From positions 1 through 64,000 of the forward strand of contig JAPOWK010000084.1 in NCBI GenBank assembly GCA_026707665.1: DNA of 64,000 bases. The letters run 5' to 3'. A program made the translations under genes and the position numbers. A model generated the notes under the pieces. That model was not told the origin of the DNA. It made no database searches and saw only the letters and a program-made list of their open reading frames with translations. Positions 10,069 through 20,429 of the stretch are shown here, piece after piece. This DNA comes from Chloroflexota bacterium. Lineage in GTDB: Bacteria; Chloroflexota; Anaerolineae; Aggregatilineales; Phototrophicaceae. Within the stretch, counting starts at the first letter, position 1. Each line of letters begins with the position of its first letter.

Positions 10069-10986
10069 TTAAAGGATCGTTATCATTCCCATATTGGAAG
10101 CCAGCCAGACAAGCGCCAGCAGATTGGCGATGATCAGACCGGGACGCTGCATATTTCCGCCCTCTTGCGCCAGGTTGCCGCGCATATCAAATTCCCAGGG
10201 GAAAATGATTGTCGTGATAACGCCGATGATCAAGATCGTGCCCAGCCAAACGGGGAAAAGCGCCTGCATGATGGCGACAACGATACAGATCAGCGCGCCG
10301 ACAATCGAGAGGTGACCGAGGATTGAAGTTGGTACTTTGCCCAGGAGCACGGCGGTATTTTTCAATCCCGCTTCTTTATCCACCTCGTAATCGACCACCT
10401 GATTGTAGAATTGCCCGTAAGCGGAAAACAGGCTTGCCGAGGCAATGACGAGCCAGACTTCGCGCGGCGCCGAACCATAAGTGAAGTAGCCGGCCGCCAG
10501 CAGCAGCCCGCTGAGCATGAGCGCGTGCGTAACCACATCTGTGATCGGGCGCGCCTTGAAGCGAAACGGATGCGCCGAATAAAGGTAACAGAGCGCGAGC
10601 GTTGCCCCGCCGATCACGAGCGCTCGGGCGCCGCCTGCGGCATATAACCCAAGGGAGGCGAAAAACGTTGCCGCGCTTAATACCATGCCCTCGCGTCGGC
10701 TTACGAGACCGCTGCTGATGACGTTTTGTTGTTTCTTTTGAGAATCAAGCGCGTCATCGGGCGCGTCTTCAATGTTATTCAGCATAAAGGCGAAGGACAT
10801 CGCCAGAATATTGGCCGCCAAGACGGCGAAGAGGCGCCAGTCGGCAGCAGCCGCGTCCGGCTCAAGCGCCAGGAGCCCGCCGATGACGGTGAGCGGAATG
10901 GTGAAGGGGACATGCTCGCGCCAGCGCGACAAACGGATGATGGCGGCGACCTTGTTGCGATGCTGCGATGCGGCTACATTCGTCAA
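10069..10986 (-). CDS. UbiA-family prenyltransferase
   Basis: ORF 10069..11466; the conserved part begins near 'KVAAIIRLSRWREHVPF'; 'LNNIEDAPDDALD' and 'YNQVVDYEVDKEAG' Asp motifs. Start uncertain (in-frame TTG at 10986). Confidence 0.75.
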   Translation of the reverse strand: MTNVAASQHRNKVAAIIRLSRWREHVPFTIPLTVIGGLLALEPDAAAADWRLFAVLAANILAMSFAFMLNNIEDAPDDALDSQKKQQNVISSGLVSRREGMVLSAATFFASLGLYAAGGARALVIGGATLALCYLYSAHPFRFKARPITDVVTHALMLSGLLLAAGYFTYGSAPREVWLVIASASLFSAYGQFYNQVVDYEVDKEAGLKNTAVLLGKVPTSILGHLSIVGALICIVVAIMQALFPVWLGTILIIGVITTIIFPWEFDMRGNLAQEGGNMQRPGLIIANLLALVWLASNMGMITIL

Positions 10987-11107
10987 TTTTCCACTGACCG
11001 CTTCAACTGTTCGGTGATGCGTAATCCGCAAAGCATAGCACAGCAGGCAACAAATGCGATACGGCGCGCCTGCGCAAGTCACCTTGTCTACGACAATAGA
11101 GCTTAGT

Positions 11108-12715
11108 ATGATGCGCGATATGTTTCGTATTCTAGCCCCCTGTATCGTCGGCCTAATTGCCTTGTCCGGCTGCAATCTCGCCAGAAGCTCTATGCCGGAT
11201 GTCACGGTAGAATCTGGCGAAACGCGCGTTCGCTTACAAGCTAGCCCGATTCCAGCGACTGCCACTCTGGGCGCATTGATCGCAAGCGCGACTGAGAGCG
11301 GCGCAAGCCCAACCCCAACCGAAGCCGCTTCCGAGCGCTGTGATGCCGATGGTGAAAAGCGCCCGGCTAGACAGGTCAGCGCTGAGATTAACATTGATTT
11401 CGCAACGAAATCGGCTGATGTCGTCCAGAAGATTGAGTTTCTGAATCGAGAAGCGCTCCCACTCAAGTCAATTGTGTTGGATGTGCAGGCGAACCAGTGG
11501 GAAGACGGCTTTCAACTGATGGGTCTGACCGTCAACGGCATGGCATCAGACTATGACCTGAACCTGAATCGCCTTCGGCTCAGTTTGGACCAGCCATTGG
11601 ATTCCGGCTGTCGGCTTGAGATCGGTCTGAAGTTTCGGCTGCAGCCGGCGGCGATACGCGATGGCTTACGCTCTTACCGCGGTTTCTTCGGTTACAGTAA
11701 ACGACAGCTCAATCTGGGCCATTTCCTTCCGACGGTGGCGGCGCGGCTGGATGACGATTGGCGAATTCACGATCCCGTCGGCATCGGCGAGCAAGTGGTT
11801 TACGATGTAGCGGACTGGCAAGTGATGGTGTCGGTGGAGAATGCGCCGGACGCGCTCGCGCTCGCCGCGCCGGGAACGGTCACTCCCCGCGGATCGACTA
11901 CCTGGGACATAGAGTTGTTGAATTCGCGCGACCTTGCCATCAGCCTCGGCGATGGGATGACCGCGAGCGAACTGCAGCTTGCCAATGGCGTGACCGTCGA
12001 GGTTTATGCCTTTGACGACGCCCAGATCTACGCAAACGGCGTCCGGTTGAACGGCGCTGACCATGTGCTGAAAGAAACGGAAAAAGCGCTGCCGCTATTT
12101 GAAAAGCTGTTCGCGCCCTATGATCGGGAGCGATTCGTCATCGTCCAGGGCGACTTTCCTGATGGCATGGAGTTCAGCGGGCTGGTCTTTGTCGGCGGCG
12201 CCTGGTTCACCAGCTTTGACGGAGGACCGCGAAACTATCTCACGCTAATCTCCGTTCACGAGATCGCCCATCAGTGGTGGTATGCAAGGGTTGGCAATGA
12301 TTCGGCGCTCAATCCCTGGCTGGACGAGGCGCTGGCCACCTACAGCGAGTATCTGTTTATCGAAGCGCATTACCCGGCATACAAAAATTGGTGGTGGTCC
12401 TTTCGCGTCGCTGGTTTCTTCCCGCAAGGCAAGGTGGACAGCGACGTTTACGAATTCGCCACCGCTCGCGAGTATATCAATGCGGTTTATTTGCGGGGCG
12501 TTCAGATGCTGCACAACCTGCGCGTCGACATCGGTGATGAAGCCTTTTTCCAGTTGCTACGCGCTTACCTCGCGGCGGGAGACGGACAAATTGCCGAGCC
12601 GACGCTATTCTGGCGCCAGCTTCCGCCGGAGCAGCGCGACGTGACTCTGGCGACGCGCGCGGAATACTTGCGCCAGCCTGATGATCAGGTCCTGTTTGGC
12701 GCGTCAGGCAGTTGA
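11108..12715 (+). CDS. M1-family (gluzincin) metallopeptidase lipoprotein
   Basis: 'LIALSGCNLA' lipobox; 'HEIAHQWWYARVGNDSALNPWLDEALATYSE' HExxH...E zinc motif. Confidence 0.82.
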   Translation: MMRDMFRILAPCIVGLIALSGCNLARSSMPDVTVESGETRVRLQASPIPATATLGALIASATESGASPTPTEAASERCDADGEKRPARQVSAEINIDFATKSADVVQKIEFLNREALPLKSIVLDVQANQWEDGFQLMGLTVNGMASDYDLNLNRLRLSLDQPLDSGCRLEIGLKFRLQPAAIRDGLRSYRGFFGYSKRQLNLGHFLPTVAARLDDDWRIHDPVGIGEQVVYDVADWQVMVSVENAPDALALAAPGTVTPRGSTTWDIELLNSRDLAISLGDGMTASELQLANGVTVEVYAFDDAQIYANGVRLNGADHVLKETEKALPLFEKLFAPYDRERFVIVQGDFPDGMEFSGLVFVGGAWFTSFDGGPRNYLTLISVHEIAHQWWYARVGNDSALNPWLDEALATYSEYLFIEAHYPAYKNWWWSFRVAGFFPQGKVDSDVYEFATAREYINAVYLRGVQMLHNLRVDIGDEAFFQLLRAYLAAGDGQIAEPTLFWRQLPPEQRDVTLATRAEYLRQPDDQVLFGASGS

Positions 12716-12753
12716 CTGTAGCCGCCGCGATAAGCCAGGCAGGAGGAATCGCC

Positions 12754-13149
12754 ATGAGTGAATTGCCGATTGACGCCCAGATCACCTTTATCTATGCAAG
12801 CAATTTGGAGAGCTCCGCCCGCTTTTACGAAGCGGTGCTCGGGTTGCCGCTGGCGGTTGATCAGGGCTCTTGTCGCATTTATTGCGTCTTGGATGGAAGA
12901 GCTTATCTCGGCCTTTGTCAGGGCAAGCCGGCGCCTGAGGACCTGTCCGGCATCATTATCACTTTGGTCACAAGCGATGTGGATGGCTGCTATGCCCGTA
13001 TTGTAGCGCGCGGCTGGCAGTGTGAGCATCCGCCCCAACGCAATGAAAATTACCAGATCTATCACTTCTTCCTGCGAGATCCTTCCGGCTACCGCATTGA
13101 GATTCAACGCTTTGACCGGGAAGATTGGGATCGGAGGCGCGCGACCTAG
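12754..13149 (+). CDS. VOC (glyoxalase/bleomycin resistance) superfamily protein
   Basis: 'FIYASNLESSARFYEAVLGLPL...YHFFLRDPSGYRIEIQRF' VOC fold motifs. Confidence 0.85.
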   Translation: MSELPIDAQITFIYASNLESSARFYEAVLGLPLAVDQGSCRIYCVLDGRAYLGLCQGKPAPEDLSGIIITLVTSDVDGCYARIVARGWQCEHPPQRNENYQIYHFFLRDPSGYRIEIQRFDREDWDRRRAT

Positions 13150-15827
13150 CCGGTCGTCTTCATGCCAGCGGCAATGCCGTTGATGGTCGCAAGGGTGGCA
13201 TCCAGCGTGGAGCGCCAGATTTCGTCGCCCTCATCCAATTGACGCAGCTCGCGCAGCAAGGCGACTTGCATGAAATTGAGCGGGTCGACATAGGGATTGC
13301 GCCGCTCAATCGAAGTCTTGATGGCGGACATATTGGTCAACAGATCGTCTTGCGCGGTCACCGATATGATCATCTCACTGCTGAGCAGGTGTTCTTCTCT
13401 GATCCAGTTGAAGAAACGCGCCCGCAGTTCGACTGGCTCGACCAGGGAGGCGTAGAGTTCAGCGATTCCCATATCGGCTTTGGCGACATCAAGTTGGGCA
13501 TTGTCAATCAGCGCGTTGAAGAATGACCATTCGCGATACAGCTCTCGCAGGACCTGCAGCCCGTTGTTTTCTTCTTCAATGTAGGTCTTGAAAGCCGTGC
13601 CCAGACCAAACCAGCTCGGCACGATGGCGCGGCTCTGCATCCAACTGAACATCCAGGGGATCGCGCGCATGGCGGAGAAGCCGCCCTTTTTCTGCCGCTT
13701 GGCCGGGCGCGAGCTGATTTGCATCCGCGCCAACTCGTTGATTGGAGTCGCTTGCTGCCAATAATCCAGGAAGCCATCGCTCTCGTAGACGAACTTGCGA
13801 TAGTATCGCTGACTGAGATCGGACAGCCGCGCCATCACCTCGTAATACTCAGGCGGAACATGATGCCGCTCTTGCAAGCCCATGCCGATGAGCACAGCGT
13901 TCATCACCTGATTCAGGTGGCGATGACCGATGCCTCGGTTGCTGTAGCGATAGGCGATGACTTCTCCCTGTTCGGTAATCTTGACGCCGCCGTGCAAAGA
14001 TTCGGGCGGCTGCGACAAAATCGCGCGGTTGGTGGGTCCGCCCCCGCGGCCGATGCTGCCGCCGCGCCCGTGAAATAACTCGAGCGATACGCCGTGCTCC
14101 ACGCACTTCTGCGTCAAAATGCGCTGCGCGTTGTACAGGTTCCAGTTTGACGCCAGATAACCGCCGTCCTTGCTGCTGTCGGAATAACCGATCATCACTT
14201 GCTGGCGCAGCCCGCGTTTTCCGGCGCGCGCGACCAGATGCTTGCGATATTCGGTATTTTCAAATAAGGCGCCCATAATGCCCGGCGAACGGTAAAGGTC
14301 ATCAATCGTCTCGAATAGCGGCACGATGTAGACATGATTGTCGATGCCAACTTCGCGCGCGAAAAGCAGCATCGCCAGAACATCGCTCGGCTCGGTGGAC
14401 ATACTGGCGATAACGGTATCAATGACGATGGCATCGTACCGGGAATGCGCTTCCGCGATCATGCGCCAGGTCCGAATGATGCTCTGTGTCGTCTCGCTGA
14501 AAACCGCGATGTCATTGGGGAATAGCGGACGCTTGTTGCGAATCTCCGCTGTCAGCAGTTCTTGCTTTTCGCGCTCGGGCAGTCCGCCATAATTCTGAAC
14601 TACGCCGTAATGATTGAACAGCTCGTCTAAAGCCGCTCTATGCAAGTTGGCATCTTCTCGCACTTCGAGCGGGACGAGATGCAAACCAAAAAGCCGGATC
14701 TTGCGCACCAGTCGCTGCACCGCGCCCATTGCCGCGCGCCGGCCGCGATGCGCTCTAAGGCTGTCTTGTATGAGCAAGAGATCGCCCAGCAATTCGCGGC
14801 TTGATCGATACTGATCATCTTGCAGCTTCTTGCGAATAGTAGCAAGCATCTGACGGTAGACTTCACCGGGATAGCGATTGCTGGCGGGGAAGTAGCCGTC
14901 GACCGCCTTTTGCAATGCTTCGGAAACGCCTAGTTGATTGGTGTCTTGCGTCAGGTTGTCGGTCAGCGCTTCAATCTCTTCCAGATAGATTTGCCGCGCT
15001 GTCTCTCGCAGAGTCGCCAAAGTTTGCAAGGTGACATCGGTTGTGACGTTGGGGTTGCCATCGCGGTCGCCGCCGATCCACGATGCATAGCGCAAGACTG
15101 GCGGCAGTTCCGACCAGTCTTCGTCCGGGTAGTAACGTTCCAAAGCCAGCTGCAGATCTTCATAAATGTCGATTACGACATCAACAATGACCGAGCGAAT
15201 GAAATAAATCCCAAAGTCGACTTCGTCCGACACTTGTTTCTTCGAGGCGCGCACTTGACGGGTCTGCCATAATTCTTCCACTTCTTCCGCCAGTTTGCTT
15301 TCCAGCTTGCGCAGCTCTCGCGGGAGCAGGTTGTGGCGATCGCGCATCTCCATCATCTGGGCAATGTGGCGCAGAATGACCAGAATCTCTTGCCGTTTCG
15401 CTTCTGATGGATGGGCGGTAAGCACGAGCCGCAGACGCGTCTGCTCAAGAAGCGAGCGAATCTCATTTGCAGTCTTGCCGCCGGCTTGTAAGGCGCGAAT
15501 CGCATGGACGATGGATTCGCGCAATGTGCCCTTGGCTTCGCGCTGGCGGATCACCCGGATGCGCTGCAAGTCTTCGGCGATGTTGATCAACTGAAAATAA
15601 TTGGAGAAGGCTTTGATGAGAATGTGTTTCGAGCCCAGCGGCAGATTTTCCAGGCGATCGGCCAATTGGAACGCGGCCGCCGCATCGCCGCTGCGACGCG
15701 CTTTGGACATGCCGCGAATCTCCTCGACCAGCTCATAAGCCTCCATACCGTTCTGTTCCTGGATGATGACGCCAAGGCAATTGCCCAGCGTATGGATGTC
15801 TTGGCTAAGGGAAGAGTTGTTCGCCAT
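13146..15827 (-). CDS. ppc: phosphoenolpyruvate carboxylase
   Basis: 893 aa; 'LVLTAHPSEAKRQ', 'MIGYSDSSKDGGYLASNW', 'FHGRGGSIGRGGGPTNRAI' signatures. Confidence 0.96.
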   Translation of the reverse strand: MANNSSLSQDIHTLGNCLGVIIQEQNGMEAYELVEEIRGMSKARRSGDAAAAFQLADRLENLPLGSKHILIKAFSNYFQLINIAEDLQRIRVIRQREAKGTLRESIVHAIRALQAGGKTANEIRSLLEQTRLRLVLTAHPSEAKRQEILVILRHIAQMMEMRDRHNLLPRELRKLESKLAEEVEELWQTRQVRASKKQVSDEVDFGIYFIRSVIVDVVIDIYEDLQLALERYYPDEDWSELPPVLRYASWIGGDRDGNPNVTTDVTLQTLATLRETARQIYLEEIEALTDNLTQDTNQLGVSEALQKAVDGYFPASNRYPGEVYRQMLATIRKKLQDDQYRSSRELLGDLLLIQDSLRAHRGRRAAMGAVQRLVRKIRLFGLHLVPLEVREDANLHRAALDELFNHYGVVQNYGGLPEREKQELLTAEIRNKRPLFPNDIAVFSETTQSIIRTWRMIAEAHSRYDAIVIDTVIASMSTEPSDVLAMLLFAREVGIDNHVYIVPLFETIDDLYRSPGIMGALFENTEYRKHLVARAGKRGLRQQVMIGYSDSSKDGGYLASNWNLYNAQRILTQKCVEHGVSLELFHGRGGSIGRGGGPTNRAILSQPPESLHGGVKITEQGEVIAYRYSNRGIGHRHLNQVMNAVLIGMGLQERHHVPPEYYEVMARLSDLSQRYYRKFVYESDGFLDYWQQATPINELARMQISSRPAKRQKKGGFSAMRAIPWMFSWMQSRAIVPSWFGLGTAFKTYIEEENNGLQVLRELYREWSFFNALIDNAQLDVAKADMGIAELYASLVEPVELRARFFNWIREEHLLSSEMIISVTAQDDLLTNMSAIKTSIERRNPYVDPLNFMQVALLRELRQLDEGDEIWRSTLDATLATINGIAAGMKTTG

Positions 15828-15926
15828 TCGCTTTTACGCTCCCGCCGGCGACTTGAAAGACCGCTCACTTGCAGATGCAACTCGCCAGGCACTATAGTTC
15901 AACTTAGAATCCTATTCCAGTAGGAG

Positions 15927-16889
15927 ATGAGCGCGAAAGCGGCTGTGCCGGCTGATGGCTCGAAGGCGCAACCTGGTTCGTCGAGGTATCCGTTGAAAAC
16001 AATCGTCGAATGCGTCGCCAATTTCTCTGAGGGCCGGCGCGAAAAAATTGTTGACCAAATTGTCGATTCAATAGCGGGCTTCTCCGGCGTTGACGTGCTT
16101 GGCGCTGAAAGCGATATGGATCACAATCGCTCGGTCGTGACCTTCGCAGGCGCGCCGCACGCGGTTGCCAATGCCGCCTTTGCCAGCGTACAGGTCGCAG
16201 CCACGATGATAGACATGAACCAGCATCGGGGTCAACACCCGCGAATTGGCGCGGCCGATGTGATCCCTTTTGTGCCCTTGCGAAATGTGACCATGGCCGA
16301 GTGCGTAGAATTGGCGCGATCGCTGGGCGCGCGCGTGGGAGAAGCGCTGCAGCTGCCTGTGTTTCTCTATGCGGAAGCGGCTTTGCAAGAGGAGAATAGA
16401 GAGCTATCGGCAATTCGGCGCGGCGGGTACGAAAGCTTGCGCGAATCAATTAAGACCGGGGTAGCGCCGCAGCCGGACTTTGGACCCGGCTTCTTACACA
16501 GTCCCGGTGGCAGCGTCATAGGCGCTCGGGACATTCTCATCGCCTTCAATGTCTACCTGGCGACGACGGATGTATCCATCGCAAAAGCCATCGCGCGTGC
16601 GATACGGCAGTCCTCTGGTGGGATGCCCAGTGTCAAAGCGCTTGGCTTCTTCGTCAAGGGCAGAGCGCAAGTGTCGCTGAATTTGACCGATTATCGCGTG
16701 ACATCCATGAGCGCTGCCTTCGAGAGGATTCGCCAATTGGCGGCTGAATACGGCGTCGGCATTGACGGTTCTGAGATCATTGGCTTGATCCCAGGAGCGG
16801 CTCTGGACGGCAGGTCGGCGGCGGAACTGCAAATTATGAATTATGGTCCGGACCGAATCCTGGAGACTTTCCTGGATGAAGCTCAATAA
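15927..16889 (+). CDS. ftcD: glutamate formimidoyltransferase
   Basis: 'IVECVANFSEGRREKIVDQIVDSI...DMDHNRSVVTFAG', 'HPRIGAADVIPFVPL', typical FTCD N-domain. Confidence 0.88.
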   Translation: MSAKAAVPADGSKAQPGSSRYPLKTIVECVANFSEGRREKIVDQIVDSIAGFSGVDVLGAESDMDHNRSVVTFAGAPHAVANAAFASVQVAATMIDMNQHRGQHPRIGAADVIPFVPLRNVTMAECVELARSLGARVGEALQLPVFLYAEAALQEENRELSAIRRGGYESLRESIKTGVAPQPDFGPGFLHSPGGSVIGARDILIAFNVYLATTDVSIAKAIARAIRQSSGGMPSVKALGFFVKGRAQVSLNLTDYRVTSMSAAFERIRQLAAEYGVGIDGSEIIGLIPGAALDGRSAAELQIMNYGPDRILETFLDEAQ

Positions 16890-16906
16890 TCTCGCTTACT
16901 AGCCGC

Positions 16907-18442
16907 TCATTCAATCGGTGGTCGATATTGCAGCGCTTCGGCGATATGCGGGACCTGGATATCGGCGGACGCGTCCAGGTCGGCGATCGTTCGGCTGAGC
17001 TTGAGCACGCGATGATAGCTGCGCGCGCTCAGCCGCAGCTTCTTCACTGAGAGCGTCAGAATCCCCCGCGCCTCGTCATTCAGCGCGCAATACTGGTCGA
17101 TTTCACTGACCGACATATCGGCGTTGGCGACGAGCCCCGGATGATCTTGGAACCGTTCGGTTTGGCGGCTGCGCGCTTCTTCCACCCGCTGTCGAATATC
17201 ACGAGAGCGCTCGGCGCGCGCCTCGCCCATTAGCTTGTCGAAATCTACCCGCGGCACAGCGACGTGGATATCGATGCGGTCGAGAATCGGTCCGGAGATT
17301 CGCGATTGATAGCGCTGGATTTGATTCGGCGTGCAAGAACAGGCTTGCAGGGGATCGCCATAAAAGCCGCAGGGGCAGGGGTTTCGCGCGCCGACCAGCA
17401 AGAAATTGGCGGGGAAGGTGATGCTGCCCTTTGCCCGGCTGATGGTCACGATCTTGTCTTCAATTGGCTGCCGCAGCACCTCCAGCACTTTGCTTGAGTG
17501 CTCGTTGATTTCATCGAGGAATAAGACGCCACGATGAGCCAGGCTGATTTCGCCTGGTTTCGGGATCGAACCGCCGCCGACTAGCCCAACCTGGGAAATG
17601 GTGTGGTGGGGCGCGCGGAAGGGCCGTTGGCGGACGAGCGGCTCGTCCTGCGATAGCATGTCCACGATGGAGTAGATCCGGGTGACCTCGAGCGATTCTT
17701 GCAGCGTCAATGCAGGCAGGATGCCGGCCAGCGCCCGCGCTTGCAGGCTCTTGCCCGCGCCCGGCGGACCCGACATCAGGATATTGTGGTTGCCGGCGGC
17801 CGCCACTTCCAGAGCGCGCTTCACATGCTCCTGGCCGCGTATATCGGCGAAGTCCTCAATGCCATCAGCAAGCGGGGAGTCCGCGTCTTGACCGTTCGCA
17901 AGGGGCTGGAAGGGCTCAATCGGATTCAGCTGATAGAGATGCTCAACCAACTGGCCGATGGATTGCACCGGAATGATCGATACGTCTTCAAGCAAAGCGG
18001 CTTCCGCTGCATCGGCTTCGGGCACGTAAACCGTGTCCAAGCCCTGCTGCATAGCGGTGTACACCATCGGCAGGACGCCTTGCACGTGGCGGATGCTGCC
18101 GTCCAGTGAAAGCTCGCCGATGAACATGGAATTGTCCAGCGCGTGCAGCGGGATCTGATCGGTGGCGGCCAGTACGCCGATAGCGATCGCCAGGTCATAC
18201 GATGGTCCATGCTTGTGAATATCGGCCGGCGAAAGATTGACCACATAAGCTTTGTTGGGAAAGCGCAGCCCGCTGTTGCGGATGGCCGAGCGGGCGCGGT
18301 CCTTGCTCTCGCGCACGGCCAAGCCCGGCAAGCCCACCAGATTAAAGCTGGGCAGCGCCGCGCGCGGGTTGAAGTCGGTCTGGACCTCGACGATCTGGCC
18401 GTCCAAGCCGATGACGGCGCAGGTGTTGACGATGGCTAGCAT
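16907..18442 (-). CDS. YifB/ComM family Mg-chelatase-like AAA+ ATPase
   Basis: 'SFNLVGLPGLAVRESKDRARSAIRNSG', 'MSGPPGAGKSLQARALAGILP', 'RPFRAPHHTIS', 'GARNPCPCGFYGD'. Confidence 0.94.
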   Translation of the reverse strand: MLAIVNTCAVIGLDGQIVEVQTDFNPRAALPSFNLVGLPGLAVRESKDRARSAIRNSGLRFPNKAYVVNLSPADIHKHGPSYDLAIAIGVLAATDQIPLHALDNSMFIGELSLDGSIRHVQGVLPMVYTAMQQGLDTVYVPEADAAEAALLEDVSIIPVQSIGQLVEHLYQLNPIEPFQPLANGQDADSPLADGIEDFADIRGQEHVKRALEVAAAGNHNILMSGPPGAGKSLQARALAGILPALTLQESLEVTRIYSIVDMLSQDEPLVRQRPFRAPHHTISQVGLVGGGSIPKPGEISLAHRGVLFLDEINEHSSKVLEVLRQPIEDKIVTISRAKGSITFPANFLLVGARNPCPCGFYGDPLQACSCTPNQIQRYQSRISGPILDRIDIHVAVPRVDFDKLMGEARAERSRDIRQRVEEARSRQTERFQDHPGLVANADMSVSEIDQYCALNDEARGILTLSVKKLRLSARSYHRVLKLSRTIADLDASADIQVPHIAEALQYRPPIE

Positions 18443-18531
18443 AGGCGCTCCCCTTTGCGCGCAGGCGATATCGCGTAATATTACAGGTGAATTCCTGGAA
18501 AATCACCGGCAATCTGCGTTATTGGCTGCGT

Positions 18532-19023
18532 TCAGGAGTTTTGTTGAAGGAAAGCGATAATGCCGCCGGCGCTGACAATTTCGCGCACCTGATCCGGCAA
18601 TGGCGGAAACGAATAAGCCGCTCCCGCATAATGGATCTGTGCCTCGTCCATATCGATCTCGATCTTTGCGCCGTCTGCAGCCGCCTCAGCGAGTTCGGGG
18701 CAGGTGATGACCAGCAGTCCGCCGTTTATCGCGTTGCGATAGTAGATTCGCGCAAAGCTGCTGGCGATGACAGCGTGGATGCCGGCCGCGATTAGACAAT
18801 GGACCGCTTGCTCGCGGCTGCTGCCATTGCCCCAGTTGCGCCCGGCGACAATGACATCTCCCGCTTGGACCGCGCCGGCGAAGCTTGGGTCGAGGTCTTC
18901 CAGGGCGTGGCGCGCCAATTCCGCCGGATCCCGGTCAATGGTGTAGGTATACTTGCCGGGAAAGATGACATCCGTGTTGACATTGTCGCCGTACTTCCAG
19001 ACCCGATGTCGCGTTCTCGCCAT
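18532..19023 (-). CDS. 3-isopropylmalate dehydratase/homoaconitase small subunit (LysU/LeuD-like)
   Basis: 'KYGDNVNTDVIFPGKYTYT...GRNWGNGSSREQAVHCLIAAGIHAVIASSFARIYYRNAINGGL'. Start Met MARTRHRVW at 19023. Confidence 0.87.
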   Translation of the reverse strand: MARTRHRVWKYGDNVNTDVIFPGKYTYTIDRDPAELARHALEDLDPSFAGAVQAGDVIVAGRNWGNGSSREQAVHCLIAAGIHAVIASSFARIYYRNAINGGLLVITCPELAEAAADGAKIEIDMDEAQIHYAGAAYSFPPLPDQVREIVSAGGIIAFLQQNS

Positions 19024-19069
19024 GCCTGAGCTTCCTCTCCCGAGGCAACAGTCATTTGCCAACTGGGAT

Positions 19070-20350
19070 TCAGCCGGTCAGTTCGGCCGGATGGATGAGC
19101 CGTCCGGCAATGCAGCTCGCCGCGACCACGGCCGGATTCGCAAGATAGATTTCGGCGCCGGGCTCGCCCATTCGTCCGCGAAAGTTTCGATTGGCGCTGC
19201 TGATACATACCTCGCCCGGCGCCAGAACGCCGGAATGAACGCCCATGCAGGGTCCGCAGCCAGGTGTGCCAATGGTGGCGCCGGCGTCGATGAGATCGGC
19301 GATATAACCGGCCTCAGCCGCGTCGCGCAGCACCATCGATGAAGCCGGTATAACAATCAGCCGCTTGCTTAGTCGCCGGCCGCGCGCGATTTCGGCCGCG
19401 GCCGCGATGTCTTCCAGCCGTCCGTTGGTGCAGGTGCCGATGAAACCGACATCGACTTCTGTGGCTTCTATCTCAGACAGGGCTTGCGTATTGTCCACGC
19501 TGTGCGGGCATGAAATCATTGGCTCGATTTCGTCCAATGCGATCTGATATTGGCTAGCATAGTTCGCGCCCGGATCAGCACAGAGCGCGCGTTGACGAAA
19601 GGTTGCCAGCCTGTCTTCGTGATTATCCGGGCGCGTCCGTCCGAGCGTCTTTTCCAGCCAGCGCCAGGTGACCGCGTCCGGCGCCATGCAGGCGTTCTTC
19701 GCGCCCATCTCCGCCATCATATTCGTCAGAACGGCACGCGAATCCGGTGACAAGCCAGCGACGCCGTCGCCAGCGAACTCGACCGCCATGTAGGTCGCGC
19801 CGTCGGCCGACAGATCTCCAATCAAGTGGATGGTCAAGTCTTTGGTCGTAACCCCAGGATTCAGCCTTCCCGAAAGCGTGATGCGCATCGTCTCCGGGAC
19901 GCGCAGCCACAATTGCCCGGTCGCCCACAGAGCCGCGACCTCGCTGCGCCCGATGCCGGCGCTGAAGGCGCCAAGCCAGCCATAATGCGTGCTGTGGCTG
20001 TCGGCGCCCAAGAGAGTCATGCCCGGGCCGACAATGCCTTCTTCGCAGAGGACCTGGTGACAGATGCCGCGCCCGACTTCAAAGAAATGCATGATGCCTT
20101 GGGCGCGAACGAATTCACGCACGCGCGCGTGATTCTGGGCGTGGCTGGCCGTCGGTGGCGGCGCCGCGTGATCGAGCGTGATCGCCAGCCGGTCGGGAAC
20201 CTTGACCCGTCCTTGAGGCAACTGCTCGAAGATCCGGGCGATCGCGGCGGTGTTGTCATGGCTCAGAATGACATCCGGTTCAATGAAGACGATTTCACCG
20301 GGTTTGACTATGTCATTGCCGCTGGCCCGCGCCAGCAGCTTTTCCGTCAT
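19070..20350 (-). CDS. 3-isopropylmalate dehydratase/homoaconitase large subunit (LysT/LeuC-like)
   Basis: Aconitase-family motifs '[25 protein letters not shown]', '[15 protein letters not shown]', '[35 protein letters not shown]'. Confidence 0.88.
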   Translation of the reverse strand: MTEKLLARASGNDIVKPGEIVFIEPDVILSHDNTAAIARIFEQLPQGRVKVPDRLAITLDHAAPPPTASHAQNHARVREFVRAQGIMHFFEVGRGICHQVLCEEGIVGPGMTLLGADSHSTHYGWLGAFSAGIGRSEVAALWATGQLWLRVPETMRITLSGRLNPGVTTKDLTIHLIGDLSADGATYMAVEFAGDGVAGLSPDSRAVLTNMMAEMGAKNACMAPDAVTWRWLEKTLGRTRPDNHEDRLATFRQRALCADPGANYASQYQIALDEIEPMISCPHSVDNTQALSEIEATEVDVGFIGTCTNGRLEDIAAAAEIARGRRLSKRLIVIPASSMVLRDAAEAGYIADLIDAGATIGTPGCGPCMGVHSGVLAPGEVCISSANRNFRGRMGEPGAEIYLANPAVVAASCIAGRLIHPAELTG

Positions 20351-20429
20351 GGTTTGCGCTGTCAATTGCTGAACACTTTCTCAATACTGCAATTTGGATA
20401 GTCTGCTAGAATTGCCGCTTGGCATTCAA

